A stretch of 64,000 bases of DNA from Symsagittifera roscoffensis (taxonomy: Eukaryota; Xenacoelomorpha; Acoela; Convolutidae): contig NC_087062.1 in assembly GCF_963678635.1 (NCBI RefSeq), positions 100,551,209 to 100,615,208 on the forward strand, written 5' to 3'. A program made the position numbers and the translations under genes. Shown in pieces: positions 1-12,247 of the stretch. Position 1 is the stretch's first letter. Every line of letters starts with the position of its first letter. The notes beneath the pieces were generated by a model. That model had not been told where the DNA came from, ran no database searches, and saw only the letters and a program-made list of their open reading frames with translations.

Positions 1-2815
1 TGTCTAATTTTTGATCTTACAAAATAGTTATTTTATCGGCAGTTCTTCTGATCTTGAAAACTGAACAGTTTTGGACAGGTAAAGAAACACAGCATATATT
101 TGGGTTCGCATTCATGTCTTGTATTCAGCGGGTAGTCTAAAAGGTACACATAATTTTCCATATGTTCAATTGAAATTTCTGATGGGTATAGATGTCAATC
201 CACAACCCGAAAGTTTTTCAAAAAGAAACCCTTTACTTTTCAATCTGATGTAATCTTACCGGAGTTTGTCAATCTGCTGGGAAGCGTATCCCATTTGGTT
301 AAGGTGTGTATGATCTATCACTGACTGATAAGCGAGTGGTTCGAATAAACTTGAACTCATGTATATATGCACGTGTTTAGTTTTACGAGTGTGTATATCG
401 ATTTTTGTAATTGTTCATTTCTATGTATATATGTACAGAAGCGCAACAATAGATAAAAGTAAAGCCACAAATCGAACTCAATATAGCTTTAACTCTAGAT
501 TCGTCTAGAACTTCTAGAACGTTTCACTAGGTTTTGTAAATGTACGCTGATCAAACCAGATACTACAAAAAACATATTTATGTGTGTATGTGTGTATTGC
601 ATGATCGATGTTTACATGTATTACGGTTTGCCTGTACTGGAATAGTTATACCAAAAAAATGTAAAAGCATGTTGTTTTAAAAAAATTTTCTAATCATGTT
701 AGGATGAATAATTGTAATTGGAAATGCAATTTGATGTCAAAATTAATCTAATTCTTCTTTATACTTCTCTTCCTAATTCTAGATTGTTTCACCAGATGCT
801 AAATGGGTACATATTATAAATCTAGTTTTATTTGTATATGCAAGCAATAATAAATTTTACTTTGTATGTTTGCGGTTATATACTTTTGTCGTTAATTCTT
901 CAGAAATGCGACTTTAAGTAGAAAAACAATTCATCTTCAGTTTTTTGCTCTTGATTTGTGAATAATTCACCACATTTGAAAATGTACCAGATACTAGGTT
1001 AAAAAAGTTTTCTATGACTTCATAGACCTATAGTGCGTGATGTGTTTCACGAAACTACACATTCATTTCGTAATCTAACTAATCTCATACGTGCAATTTT
1101 AATTAGAAATACAACTAATAATTAAAGGCATTGAAATTTTTGTTTCAGATTTTTAAATAATTCTCACTAGGTATTTCATATGTAATGTGAATAAAAAAGT
1201 GTTTATTTATGTGTATAAAATGCGAGTATGTACGTGTCTCTGTTTGCATGATTTTTTCATTTCAATTTTGAGATTACGCTTGTATGGGTTTTTTATTTTT
1301 GTATAAATGAAAAAAGTCGAAGTGAAATTGACTTAAGCCCCTGTTTTTTCAAAAAAACCTTGTTTGTGTCGCCTCAACGTATCAAGTGAGTTTACAGAAA
1401 CAAGTACAGTTCATAAATACGCGCGTCTATCCTCTTTCCTTTTTCCGTTAGATGATGCTGTAAATGTGTTTTTTTTTTAAATAAAATTTGTTAAGTTTGT
1501 TTATGTGTTCAAGTTTTGTTTAGTTTGGATTGTAATAGAATCCAATTCTCTGTTGATACGTTGGTTTTACTGCTGTTGTCACCATCAAATTTGTTGTCAC
1601 CATCAATTAAATTCATCTCTTAAACATGGCTAGAAGTTATTCATGCTTTTCATCAGCAGGTTCTAAACTTTTTCAGTTTTTTTTGTTTTGTTGATCTTTG
1701 ATAAATCAGATGCTTGCACGCTTCGCCCAAATTGTACACGTTAAGTGCTGTTATTCTTTTGAATGCAATCATTGTTCCTGAAGTTTTACCACGTAACTTT
1801 TCAATAAAATTATCTACACAATTATCTATCTATCCAATTGATACTTCTTAAGATCACTTGATATTACGTAAACTTTTCTGTTCTAATCATGTCCTAGCCT
1901 CATTCGGTAAAGCAGTGTTTTTTATTATTGGGATGATTATTAAGCCGTACCAACAACACCAACCAGAGAGGCGTTACCGCGGAGCGTAGCTTGACTTAAA
2001 TAATTCTCTTTCCTTTTTGCCTGGAACACCTAGTTTGTGTTCCAGCTTTCCCGATTGAGTTTGCTCTAATTTGATTAACTGCTTTCCTTACAAGTCGCAA
2101 ATAAATTTTCAACTGCTTTACTCGATAGTCACTCGGTTTTGTCGTATATATTTACACATAAACAACAGTTTTCCTCTGTTTTTAAGTCCGCTTTGATGAA
2201 CATTTTCAAAAATTCTGTTTGCACAAAAAAGTAAATAAGATGTACTAAACGTTTTCTAGAAGCCTCAAAAATTGTTTCCTTTTTTTAAAATAAAAAGTGG
2301 TATATGAAAGTCTAAGAAATAGCTGTAGCAAAATTAATGGGGCACTTTTGACTTTAATCCGTGTTCTCGGTTTTCAAGATATTTAGCAACTTCAAGTTTT
2401 TAGCTCTTTCAAATTTTTCTATAATATCAAAGTTTTGTCATAGATTTTAGACGTTTTTTCAGTCTCCTGAAGACACGGAAAATGGAAATTTTCAAGCAAA
2501 TTTTATAATTTTAGATTTTTCAGTGTTTCGTAATTTTTCTTTGTTTTCTACCTTCATTTGGCTGAAAGTAATTTTTTCATTCTTACTTCCTTCAAATTGA
2601 TCATAAAATTTTGGCTAAATAGGGGTGGCGGCCGCCGCACTTGACGAATTTTCTTTCCTTTGCGATTCAGCATTGAAACATGCTTTTTTGAAGGAAATCG
2701 TTAATCGTCGCCAACAGTTAAGATACGCTGCCAAAATCTTGTACTTTCCTATATACCACATAGTTTGGTTGCATTAGGTTCAATTGGTTGCATATAATAG
2801 ATATATAACGTCATT
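1..2815. other. AT-rich non-coding stretch, no gene seen
   Basis: No long open frame and no recognisable element on either strand. It is rich in TGTGTATGT-type dinucleotide runs around 570-600 and 1200-1230. It could be intron of the BLTP1 gene (minus strand), whose next exon was not found, or intergenic. Confidence 0.5.
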
Positions 2816-2833
2816 TTACATATAAAAAAGCCA

Positions 2834-3121
2834 ATGCTCCCAAATTCTAGAAGGGAAAGCGTGCACCAACCAAAACTTAATGAACATGAAAGATTTTTTG
2901 GAAAAAGTAAACTGTATGGGTTTACTAGGGGCGGGATGTGGAATTTTCATACTACTGGTGTGCGTCCACTTTGCTCTACAGTGAATGGCAGAGACACCCA
3001 GGTCATGCATACGGGCGAAGAGTCTGCAATGATGCAAACATTTCATTTGGAGGACAATCTCAAATCCGCCATGACCCTCGAAAAAGTACTTGAGCTGAGC
3101 CAAGTCCAATTGCTTCATTAA
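2834..3121 (+). other. Unidentified 95-codon open frame
   Basis: Higher GC than its surroundings and protein-like in composition (GGMWNFHTTGVRPL, then acidic and polar residues, TFHLEDNLKSAMTLEKVLEL). Both strands are open here, so coding is not certain. No splice sites stand out and I recognise no family. It may be an exon, a transposon fragment or a decayed gene. Confidence 0.3.
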
Positions 3122-4389
3122 AACTGGATGGGAAATTTTTTGAATAAGAGAAAATTTCACTTGGCCCCGAAACGTCATCCTTTAAACTGGGTTTAAAATA
3201 GAACCACCTAAAAGACTCGCTTGATATAACTCTCAGTGTCAATCGTGAGCTAAAGTATCCCGTCACGCATTGTTCCGTTAGGGATTTCATATGGTCCGTG
3301 CTCGTTTAGTTTCGGCGTGCAAGTAGTTAGCAGTGCCAAAACCCAATACCTCAAGGTTCTGAAACTCAATTTTTTGCGTGGCACTCCGGATTAAGGAAGC
3401 TGCAAAGTGTTCAAGCTGAAATTGTCAGACTAGTTAATTTGAAGTTGCCAAGTTACACATGTTGACATGTTGAGTGACACCTTTCCTGAGAGATCTGTGC
3501 TGATGCGTCACTCGTGGTGGGACTTTAGACAAAAGAAGTAAGAACAAGACAACCTCCATACTGAACCTACTGGGCCCAGCTAATGCTCGAGGCACTTGTT
3601 TGATAATTTTAAGTTTGTTGTACTGCTGTGGGATGAAAAATGTTATTTTCAAAAAGTCAGAAGTTTGACTCTTCCCAAGGATGAGACAGTTGTTGCACAT
3701 AAAAAAAAGTCCCCGCTTCTTCAGTTACAGTTTTTGCAACTTGTGCCTATAATTGAACCCTTCAGATTCGGCAAGGTAATTTTTGACTGAATGTTCGAAA
3801 AACCGGTCTCGAAGACAAAAAAAACTTGACTTTTCTAGAGGCCTTAATTTCTTGTATTTTTGTTTCTTTTTGAACTAGACGCTGACTCATATGCTGCAGG
3901 GTAGTTTCCTACTTCATTTCTTTTGATCTCAAATTTGAGAGGATAGATTTGGAGAAACGTCAAAAATTTTCTTTAACAGGTTTAAGGTTTTTTTTTTTAA
4001 AAAAGATAGTTCCAAAAGCCATCATGTTTTGTGTAAGCAAATTTGGGCATAGCCAAGTTTGCAGTGGCGCTTACTTCAGCCCGTTCTTTTGGTTGAGTAA
4101 AAAAACTCAGATTTGGAAAAGTCGAAAAATTCGAAAAAAAAAGAAATATCAAAAAGCTAACTTTTTCAGCTGGCATAGCTTTCTGTGTGCACAAATTTAA
4201 ACGTAGCCACTATACAAAAGAAAGTTCCCACAAATCGTTCTATCCATTGAAAGCACAGCCTCAGGGTAAGTTCCGAAAAAATGACTAAAACTTTGGTGAA
4301 ACATTCGCCCACAGGCTTTTTCGAAGTGCGTAGCCAGTGAAGTGGAGTAAGAAGCGACTAGAAAAATAGATACTCGCACAGGCAAGTGA
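3122..4389. repeat. Non-coding stretch with a remnant of array family B
   Basis: Positions 3820-4200 carry the family-B signature (TTGACTTTTC..GAGGCC, GGGCATAGCC, TCAGATTTGG) in two or three poorly kept units. The rest shows nothing recognisable. Confidence 0.45.
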
Positions 4390-6318
4390 GCAGTTGTTCC
4401 GTTCGTGCTAGCTTTGTGGAAATTGCTAAATTAGTGTCATTAACAAATCCCATACTTTTTCATAAAACTTGTTTTTATCGAACCACAGTTAGAATAACAT
4501 GCCGCTCTTTTAGTTTCTTATCAACAGAAATATCTATTTTCCTACTTCACAAATCACAAGGCTGGGATTAAGGGAGTAATTCTTTCCGATGGAGAGGTAG
4601 CCTTCCGGATTCCCTAACTTAGCCTTTTAACCTAGTTAATACAAAAAAATCACGTATCGTGAAGTGTGTGGATTCGCCTTCCAGCCATTCACTAGCGCTA
4701 TATGACCAAAAACAATTAACGAAGTATGTCAAACCAATCAAAAACAGTAAATTAACAGAAATTTTTTAAAAAAGAAACAATTAAAGGGAAACAAAAAGAA
4801 ACAAAAACAATCAAAAACATTTAAAAAACAGTGGCAAATGCCAGCCAAACAATTTGCTATCTAACTTTTCTGTATTTTCTTGTTTGATAAATTCACTTAT
4901 ATCACGATCAATTGTAGTAATCTTTTTTGTGTCTGCACAGGAGAATTGTTTGAGCATTTACCTACGTTAATGCTAACTTTCAATCAATCCGGAAGGTTAA
5001 ATAGCCTGAAAAAAAGGACCTCAACAGCATTGCAAGGAGTATCAGGAGGGGTCGCCAGGACAGCAGCAATGGTTTGCTGGGTGTCGTTAAGCAGTTGTCT
5101 ATCATTTCGTGTATTAAGAGTGCGGCATCAAAAGCGGGGGGGGGGGGGGGGCTGGGGACACGACAGTGACTTCAACAAAATGACTTTTCCTTGAGCTGCA
5201 AATTTTCGAATTAAAAATTTTAGTTCGGGAATTGAACAAAACAGGCGTATAATGTTAATACTATATGTTTTATTACTCTTTTTGTGTTTTTCATCAAAAA
5301 TAAGAATATTGACCACGATTGCAAGAATATTGACCACGATTGCAATCACCCTGCGGCTACTTTAACCCGGGCTGTTTTTGCTGAGGTGTTCTCAGTCACA
5401 CTTTCTTTCCAACGATTGATTGGTCGTTCAAGTCTTCAAAAGACGTCATTAAAATATCTTCTCAAGGTTCGGTTGATATCAATGTTGACTCCACTGTAAA
5501 TCCTTTAAGAAAGGCCAACAGTCCTGCAAATCTTTTTGTCAATTGGAGCGCGTTTAGCTCGTTTTGACGTTTACAATGCACTTTTTCACACTGTCTTTGG
5601 CTATTTTTAGTACTGTCCAACGAGCCATAAAAACTTCCGTGATTCAGCTGCAGCAAAATCGAATAACTTCAATTAAAACGGAAGACAAGTAAGAATTTGC
5701 AAGTCGAAACACTTTTGTAGAGAACTTTTCACTCGTGACAAAAAATTAGGTCCAACTAGCTGGATTATGAAGGTTTCACTGTTTGTATAAAACCAACGAT
5801 AAAACCAACGATAAAGGTTTTATACTGTGCCATTGAGTTAAAAAGCTCGATGGTTTGAATAAAATGAGGTGTGTACAAAACGCGAAAAACAGCGAGTGAG
5901 AACTTTATTAAACAAAAAGCGCAAATAGTGAAGGCTAAAGAAGAAGTATCGGAATATCCGACTGGCCATGTTATGACACGTAACAACGCTTTTCTTGTCG
6001 TCAATTGAAAACTGCGGAAATCAGAACAAAAGTTGTGCTCAATTGGAAAAGACGACCAATACAGCCAAGAAGATGTTTATCAGAAATTGCGACAAAACGG
6101 TCTCGAAAAAATGCAGCCTTCAAAAACGTAAAAATTGTGCAGTCGTATTTTTTAGTACTTTCCTTACTTTATAAATTGAGAAGGCTGTGATTCAGAGAAG
6201 TAATCTGTTCTGGTGGCGAAGAAGCCTTCCAGATTCCCCAATAAAAACAGCAGTAAAGGGCAATCCGAACGAGATGCGATCCGGAGCTCCTGTTTTTTGT
6301 TCTTTGATATATCCATTT
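4390..6318. repeat. Two diverged copies of a dispersed repeat, the second interrupted by the LTR element
   Basis: 4390-4620 resembles 6005-6245 (shared AAGGCTG.GATT...GTAAT...GCCTTCC.GATTCCC), and 4890-5250 resembles 12466-12800. So copy 2 consists of the sequence before 6318 plus that after 12465, split by the retrotransposon. A 16-base G run lies at 5136-5151 and a 21-bp direct repeat at 5302-5345 (AAGAATATTGACCACGATTG). Confidence 0.65.
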
Positions 6319-6536
6319 TGTCATAGTATCTAAATTTAGTTCAAGTTTCAATTCCAGTTCCATTTCTAGTTGTGCTATTTAATTCATTTATCTGTCTGGC
6401 GCTAACTAGTATTTAACCTTCAGAGTTTGTCTGTCACCTTCGGTTGACCGCCAATCTATTGTCTCCGACTAACATTCTATCACACGGTTACTTATCTTAC
6501 TAGAACAATTCAAACTATCGAAACCGTATTTTCACA
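6319..6536 (+). repeat. 5' LTR
   Basis: 218 bp from TGTCATAGTATC to ATTTTCACA. Same sequence, with a handful of substitutions, at 12248-12465 and 17554-17771. Confidence 0.93.
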
Positions 6537-6552
6537 TGGCGCAGCCAACAGG
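6537..6552 (+). other. Primer-binding-site-like sequence
   Basis: TGGCGCAGCCAACAGG follows the 5' LTR directly, where a tRNA 3' end primes minus-strand synthesis. It begins TGG as expected. I do not assign the primer tRNA. Confidence 0.6.
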
Positions 6553-6651
6553 CCAAAGTTGGGGAAAAAACCCACTGGGGGTTACATAGTTTTGGACATC
6601 GACGTTCGCAGAGCCACCAATGCTATGGGAGTTTTGATTTAATCGTTTTCA

Positions 6652-7515
6652 ATGGGGAATGGTGGCCAAACATAGCCTAAATCCGAAGAACTTCTTTTAT
6701 ACCAGTACGTTAACCGCAGCGCAGGTTACAGCACTACCGGAGGAGGTAGACACAGAAGATCGTCTGGCGTCGGAGAAAAAGCTTATCTCGAACTTGTATT
6801 TGTGTCTGGTGGAGAAAGGACAGGATGAGCTACTTAAGAGGAGACCACACCTGGATTTATCTACGACAAGGTACTCTAGGGTATTAGATACCATCGGAAC
6901 GGAATTTAAGAAGGAACGGAATGAAACTTATGAGACATTCCAATTATTGGCATGGAAACAACAAATACGAGAATCCTTGGAGCAGTTCCATCCAATGTTA
7001 AGCGGGCTGGCCGCCCGATGTAATTTTGGAACGTTGGAGACCAGAATTCTCCGGGATGTGTTGATGTGTTCATTGTGAACATGAATAATAGAGAGGCCCA
7101 GAATGAGCTATGCCGTTCGACTAAGACACCAGAGGAGGTGTACCGTATTGCACTTTCATACGAACGTGGATACAAGTATGCTAAATCATACGGATCGGCA
7201 ACCGGGGGAGCAACAACTAGCGGCACCACCGGTGGAAATGGAGCGTTCCCAATCAAATTGGAACCGGTGGGGACAATCCGAGGAGGATACCGAAATAATA
7301 GACAGCGCGGCCGAAGATCGTTCAGTAGACGAGCAGAGATGAGAGGGGGAGATTCCAGAAAATGCTATAATTGTGACCAACCCAACTTTACTCCAGAACA
7401 CCTTACCAAATGTCCAGCCAAAAATGCTACGACGTGTAATTTCTGCAGGAAAACGAGACATAAGAGAAGTTGTCGGGGAAGCGGAATAATCGGGGAAGAC
7501 CGGCAGTGGGACTAA
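6652..7515 (+). pseudogene. gag: gag, frameshifted
   Basis: Two overlapping open frames, 6659-7078 and 7066-7515, carry the capsid-like helical part and the nucleocapsid part; the reading frame breaks near 7066-7078, where a short GTGTTGAT-type repeat suggests a slippage insertion. The second frame has two zinc knuckles at about 7363-7470: CYNC...H...C with an enlarged CX2CX8HX3C spacing, then CNFC...H...C with CX2CX4HX3C. The first ATG after the LTR (6654) is followed within a few codons by a stop. The packaging role is that of the family; this copy is not intact. The downstream tandem copy lacks gag. Confidence 0.85.
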
Positions 7516-8033
7516 TCCAAAATCAGGAGGATATGGAAGCTAGTGAAATAGGCGACGCTGAGGATACTTATTCGCAACATTAGAATTCAGTTGGCTGGGT
7601 TAACACGCCGGTAAAGAAGCAACGATCGTGGGATTCGGACGGCTCAGGAGATTATGTTGTCATGGCTATCAAATCTCGGAGAGAAACGGAATTAAAGGTG
7701 GCCGGCGCTTGACTACCGATTAAGGTAAATGGGAAACAAACAAATGTCTGGATAGATAGTGGGTCACCGATTTCAAAATTTACCATTGGAGAATTAAAGC
7801 AAACGTTGAGCACCGCAGGATTGAATGTGAAGGCACCAGCACCGGAGGACGAAGAATTCAGGGATTACGGAAACAATCCCTTACGACTGTTAGGAACGAT
7901 GGACGTCTTGTTAGAAACGAACGGATGGGTGACTAGCGCGAATATCAGAGTGATCGGAGGAACCAGACCGTCGATTATTGGGAGAGATCTAATCCCAAAT
8001 CTGGGATTGCAAATAGTACAGAAGGCTTCGGAT
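7516..8033 (+). pseudogene. pol: Aspartic protease region of pol
   Basis: The catalytic triplet DSG (in WIDSGSPIS) is coded at about 7755-7763. An in-frame TGA at 7710-7712 lies 15 codons upstream, and the stretch 7516-7710 has no clean frame. Downstream, the block IIGRDLIPNLGLQI around 7975-8010 is the typical GRD/L end of retropepsins. The region lies upstream of the tandem duplication, so it is present once. Confidence 0.8.
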
Positions 8034-9018
8034 GGGAACGTGATGTCGGTGCAGGGAGAACATTTTGAGGCTGAAGTAACAGAAGGGGAGGACTCATTAG
8101 ACCCCTGGCAGATTTATTTCAGTAACCAATTTAACAACTTTTTTAACAGAGTCGGGAAAGTTAAGAATTATAAGGTACACGCGGATTTTTTCGAAACCTT
8201 AACGCCGATTCAACAAAAAGGACGGAGAGTGCCCATCACATTGCAGGATAAGGTCGATAAGGAAATATATAAACGTTTACGGCAAGGGCACATCGAAAAG
8301 TTGAAAGAATGTTCGGACAAGTATTTTGTTTCACCGATTGCACTAATGATGAAAAAGGACGGATCTATGAAATTAGCGTTAGAATCCCGGGAGTTGAACA
8401 AACAAGTCCACAAGAATAAATACCAAATGCCGAATATTGAAGAGCTCACTCATGGACACGGTAGGACAAACGATAAGCGAACGGAAACCAGGAAATGTAT
8501 ATTTCTCTACTATGGACCTTACGTATGCGTACGGTCAATTGAGACTTAGCACGGAAACGAGCGTCCAATGCAATTTTTCGCTGGTGGGAGGAAAATCAAC
8601 GGGCACGTATCGTTTTCAAACGGGGTTCTACGGCCTTACAACCATGCCAGCGGAATTTCGAAGAGTGATGGATACAATCCTCTCGGAATTTCCGCAGGCG
8701 CACGCTTTTATCAACGACATTTTGGTGGTCACCAAAGGCACTGAAATCGAGCATATCTCGGCGGTCGAAAGAATCTTACGCAAGTTAGATCGCGAGAATA
8801 TGTCGCTTAAGCTTACTAAATGCCAAATTGCGCGGAAAGAATGTGAATGGTTGGGGAAATAACTTGTACCGGAATCACACCGCTAATCCGAAAAACGGAA
8901 CCAATCGAATCGCTAAAAGCACCAAAAACGGTGTCGAAGCTAAAATCCTTTATGGGTTCTATTCATAGCCTGCACAAATACCTTCCAGCACTCGCGGAAT
9001 CATCAGCCCCGTTACGTC
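8034..9018 (+). pseudogene. pol: Reverse transcriptase, frameshifted, active-site Asp to Asn
   Basis: Finger and palm motifs are recognisable: SPIALMMKKDGS, STMDLTYAYGQL and QTGFYGLTTMPAEFRRVMD. The catalytic box reads F-I-N-D at 8707-8718, where the family has Asp-Asp; the tandem copy at 14026-14037 keeps F-I-D-D. The frame shifts between 8437 and 8549 and a stop follows the palm at about 8860. The thumb-connection block around 8915-9018 is in a different frame and ends at a TAA, also present in the tandem copy. Confidence 0.9.
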
Positions 9019-9611
9019 CTTAATTAAGCAACAAAAACGAATATACTTGGAATAGTGAATGTCAAATATCAATCGAGAATCTGAAAAAGCAGGTGGCTAA
9101 CATAGTAGAACTTCGGCAGTTTGATATACACCGTGACACAAGAATCGTATACGACGCTAGTCCTAACGGGCTCGGAGCGGTTCTTGAGCAACTAAAATCC
9201 GACGGCTGGAGGCCGATATCCTTCGCATCCCGGTGCTTAAACGAGGCAGAAAAAAAGTACTCTACGAATGAATTAGAAATGCTTGCAGTTGTGTGGGGGC
9301 GGAGTATTTCCGAAACTATGTGTTGGGGAGAAATTTTTTAATTGTTACGGATCAAAAGGCACTTGTATACTTGCTAAATGGGAACAACAAAAAGATCAAA
9401 ACAAGGTTCAGTAGATTTTCAAGTGGAGCACAAACCCGGAGCAAAAATTGGACTCGCCGATTACCTATCGAGGCACCCCAGCTTGGACGCTAAACCGGTC
9501 AGCAACTATGATAGTATGCTTACAGTGGCGAAAATTAGAAGAAGAAGAATTAGATCCGCCCTCGGATTTGAAAAGGAAGCTTTCTCCAAGGCAGACTCGA
9601 GTCTCCAATAA
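9019..9611 (+). pseudogene. pol: RNase H domain of pol, frameshifted
   Basis: Motifs in order: IVYDASPNGLGAVLEQ (first catalytic Asp), NELEMLAVV (Glu), IVTDQKALVYLL (second Asp), then QVEHKPG...DYLSRHPS, the usual end before integrase. They sit in two frames; the break lies near 9293-9340 and a further shift near 9378-9410. The last open piece ends at 9611. Confidence 0.88.
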
Positions 9612-9816
9612 ACTCGTGTGTAATATATCGAATAGAAAACAACAGGTAGAGGACGAATGACAATGCGGCGGAAATTGGACCAATAACAGAGCGACGAATC
9701 ACGTTTCCGGCAGGTCAATTAAGTTTAGTGAAAATTTAGTTGGGACTATTATTAAAGCTGTTTTTGGTTACATAAATTCTTCAAAAATAAATCAAAATTC
9801 AAAATATTACTCAATT

Positions 9817-11005
9817 ATGGAGAGAAAAATCAGGAAACTATTGGAACGACACCCCAGCATTAGTAGTAGCGATGAAATAGAGGAGATTGATCAGGATATG
9901 CAAGCGGTTACAACAGAAGTCCGGAGCACTAAAACTAACACCATCATTTCCATTCCCTCGGTTTACCCAGGTGAAAGTTATCCACCGGTTAATCCGGAAA
10001 ATCGAGTTATGTCCGTTATCCCGAGAAATTGTAAAGTTGTGAGTAAACAAACCGCCCTTCCCGAATTGTTTAATCTTCGATTTATAGAATCACAATATAA
10101 TTCCGATCCACAATTACTAGCCATTATCGAAATGATTAAATGTAAAGTCCCTCAGTTACATTCAAAAATTGCAGCGATGAGTAAGTACTATGCACGGTAT
10201 ACTCAGGATTTTCATGTAAGAGACGGATGCCTGTGGATGGACGAGAGGCTAGTTATTCCTAACACCTTGCAAGCGGCTGTGAACAATAGGTTACATTACT
10301 ATCACCAAGGAAAATCGAGTATGTATGACGCGGCCAAAGACATCTGGTACCCGTACATGTTCCGTAGCTTAGCAACGATCGCCGGAAATTGTCCAGAATG
10401 CACATTAGCTGGTAAGAATTTGAAAAATATGTGTTCAAAAGGGGATATAGGGAAATACCTGATCCGAAAGAACCGAATGAGTCGGTTCAACTGGACTTTG
10501 GGGGCCAATTAACTACTTGAAGGAGTCTAAAAAGTATGTTTTGGTAGCGGTGGATCGATTTTCCCGTTGGCCATCGGCGATGGTTTGTAATTCGTACGGG
10601 TCGGATAAAATTATTAAATTTCTAAAACCATACATGGTTGCCCACGGAGTTCCGCGACAAATTCGAGTTGACCAAGGAACAAACGTTATGTCCGAGGAGG
10701 TTCGGTCATTCTGTCTTAAAGAGGGGATTGAAATGCTCATCTCGCCAGTTAATGATCATAGGGCAACAGGATGTGTCGAACCCACAATTGGCAGCATCAC
10801 GAATTCAGTACTTACGTATGCCCGGGAGGCTACACCGGAACCTTTGGACCGGATGGTTGAAAGAGCCCTCGGTGCTTTAAGATTTGCCAAAAACGCCACC
10901 CTCAATATAACACCGTTTGAAGCGCACCACGGTCGGGAAGCTAACACGGTTCTCAGAAATTTTACCAAAAGCTATCCTTATGGAATCCAAATTGGGGCAA
11001 TGTAA
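9817..11005 (+). pseudogene. pol: Integrase: HHCC zinc domain and DD35E core, frameshifted
   Basis: The first frame (9817-10512) has a variable linker and then the zinc domain, HYYH and CPEC, about 31 residues apart. A base is missing near 10456 compared with the tandem copy, so the frame is lost before the core. The core is open at 10517-11005: VAVDRF (Asp at 10553), RVDQG (Asp at 10670), GCVEPTIG (Glu at 10778), the last two being 35 residues apart. This is a complete DD35E triad. Strand transfer of the cDNA into the host genome is the family function. Confidence 0.9.
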
Positions 11006-11055
11006 TACGTTCAAAATCTGCCTGTTAAGATGAACAAGACCCAAACGCCCAAGCA

Positions 11056-12000
11056 ATGCCGGAGCCAATGGATACAAACTGGGGAGTCCGATCGGATACA
11101 GATTACGACCGGAAAAACAGGCGACACCCAATGAAACTGGCTGAGGACCAAGCTGCTAACCAGGATGATGTGCCTGAAATTGTGCGGGCTTCGAATGAAC
11201 CGGCTGAAGTACCGCCGGCAGTTGTAATGCAGAGGACTGGGGAGCGGAAATTGAATAAGTATAAACCATTAAAATCCAGTATAGTTAACCAAAGTGATCA
11301 CACTATTAAAATGAATAAGGGTGCTGTGCTCAGAAAATCAGGAGTATTACTCAAGAAGGCGAAAATTCCAAAAAAACGGGCGCCGGGACAAATCGCTGCA
11401 TCACCAACGCCTCGGGACCTCAAACGAAAGCTACTAGCAAGTAGTAGCCAACAAAACAGCTCAAAAGGCATCACGGGAACCTCTCACCGCATCTTGGGAA
11501 ACCGCTCAAGACTCCAAATTTTGGCAACCGCGGAGGATTCGGAATCGGAAGAAAAGAACTATTTACCGCTCATCTCAACAAAACCGGCTGTTAATCGGAC
11601 AGCTAAGGGGGCAGATGCTGAAAGGGAGAGACAAGGAACGTCTAGTGGGGGACAGAACCAAGAACAATCCGAAATTATCACAATTCGACCTAGCAATTAT
11701 GAAACGGCAACAGAATACACGATGGCACGCGAAAAAGAAATCGAAGCTAACCGAAGGAAGGAAGACACCGAAGGAAATATACCACAGGAGGTGGAGCGCG
11801 AGGCAGAACAGATTCCGGCAACCGGGGGGAAAGAGCGTGGTCGGAAACAACGACTTGTTTCCTACTCAAGCCAAGATTCGGCGAGCTCCTTGGACGAAAC
11901 CAGTTCAAGAAGATCGGGCAGAAAACGAACAGCAGTTACGAAGATGGGGGCGATTATGATTGATACTATTCAAAAGGCGGATAAGTCAGGAGCGAAATGA
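11056..12000 (+). CDS. Basic Ser/Lys/Arg-rich tail ORF of the retrotransposon, unknown function
   Basis: An intact 314-codon frame between the integrase core and the polypurine tract. It is rich in Lys, Arg, Ser, Glu and Gln, with no membrane segment or signal peptide, so it is not an envelope. It may be the C-terminal extension of integrase or a separate accessory protein; I recognise no domain. In the tandem copy the same frame is split by a stop at 16595-16597. Confidence 0.6.
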   Translation: MPEPMDTNWGVRSDTDYDRKNRRHPMKLAEDQAANQDDVPEIVRASNEPAEVPPAVVMQRTGERKLNKYKPLKSSIVNQSDHTIKMNKGAVLRKSGVLLKKAKIPKKRAPGQIAASPTPRDLKRKLLASSSQQNSSKGITGTSHRILGNRSRLQILATAEDSESEEKNYLPLISTKPAVNRTAKGADAERERQGTSSGGQNQEQSEIITIRPSNYETATEYTMAREKEIEANRRKEDTEGNIPQEVEREAEQIPATGGKERGRKQRLVSYSSQDSASSLDETSSRRSGRKRTAVTKMGAIMIDTIQKADKSGAK

Positions 12001-12234
12001 AGAAAAAAAGAGTAGAAAACATGAGTAACAAACTTACAAAAACAAACTTACAAAACTTTATAACCCGAGGAAGTCCAGGGAGAGGGCATGCCGTGCAGCG
12101 GCAAAGACTCAAAGTTTATGTTTTAAAATGTTGTCATGGTGGATTGCTAAAACTTAGTTGAAACCCGTTATTAACCTTATTGATTTATTGATAACACATT
12201 GCAGTGGATACGTTAATTAAAGTCAATAATTTTT

Positions 12235-12247
12235 ACAAGGAGGGAAA
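12235..12247 (+). other. Polypurine tract
   Basis: ACAAGGAGGGAAA directly before the 3' LTR, the expected plus-strand primer. The same tract precedes the LTR at 17554. Confidence 0.75.

Noticed and set aside
11056-12000. Envelope gene that would make the element an endogenous retrovirus
   Set aside because: No signal peptide, membrane segment, furin-like site or cysteine pattern; the protein is basic and polar.
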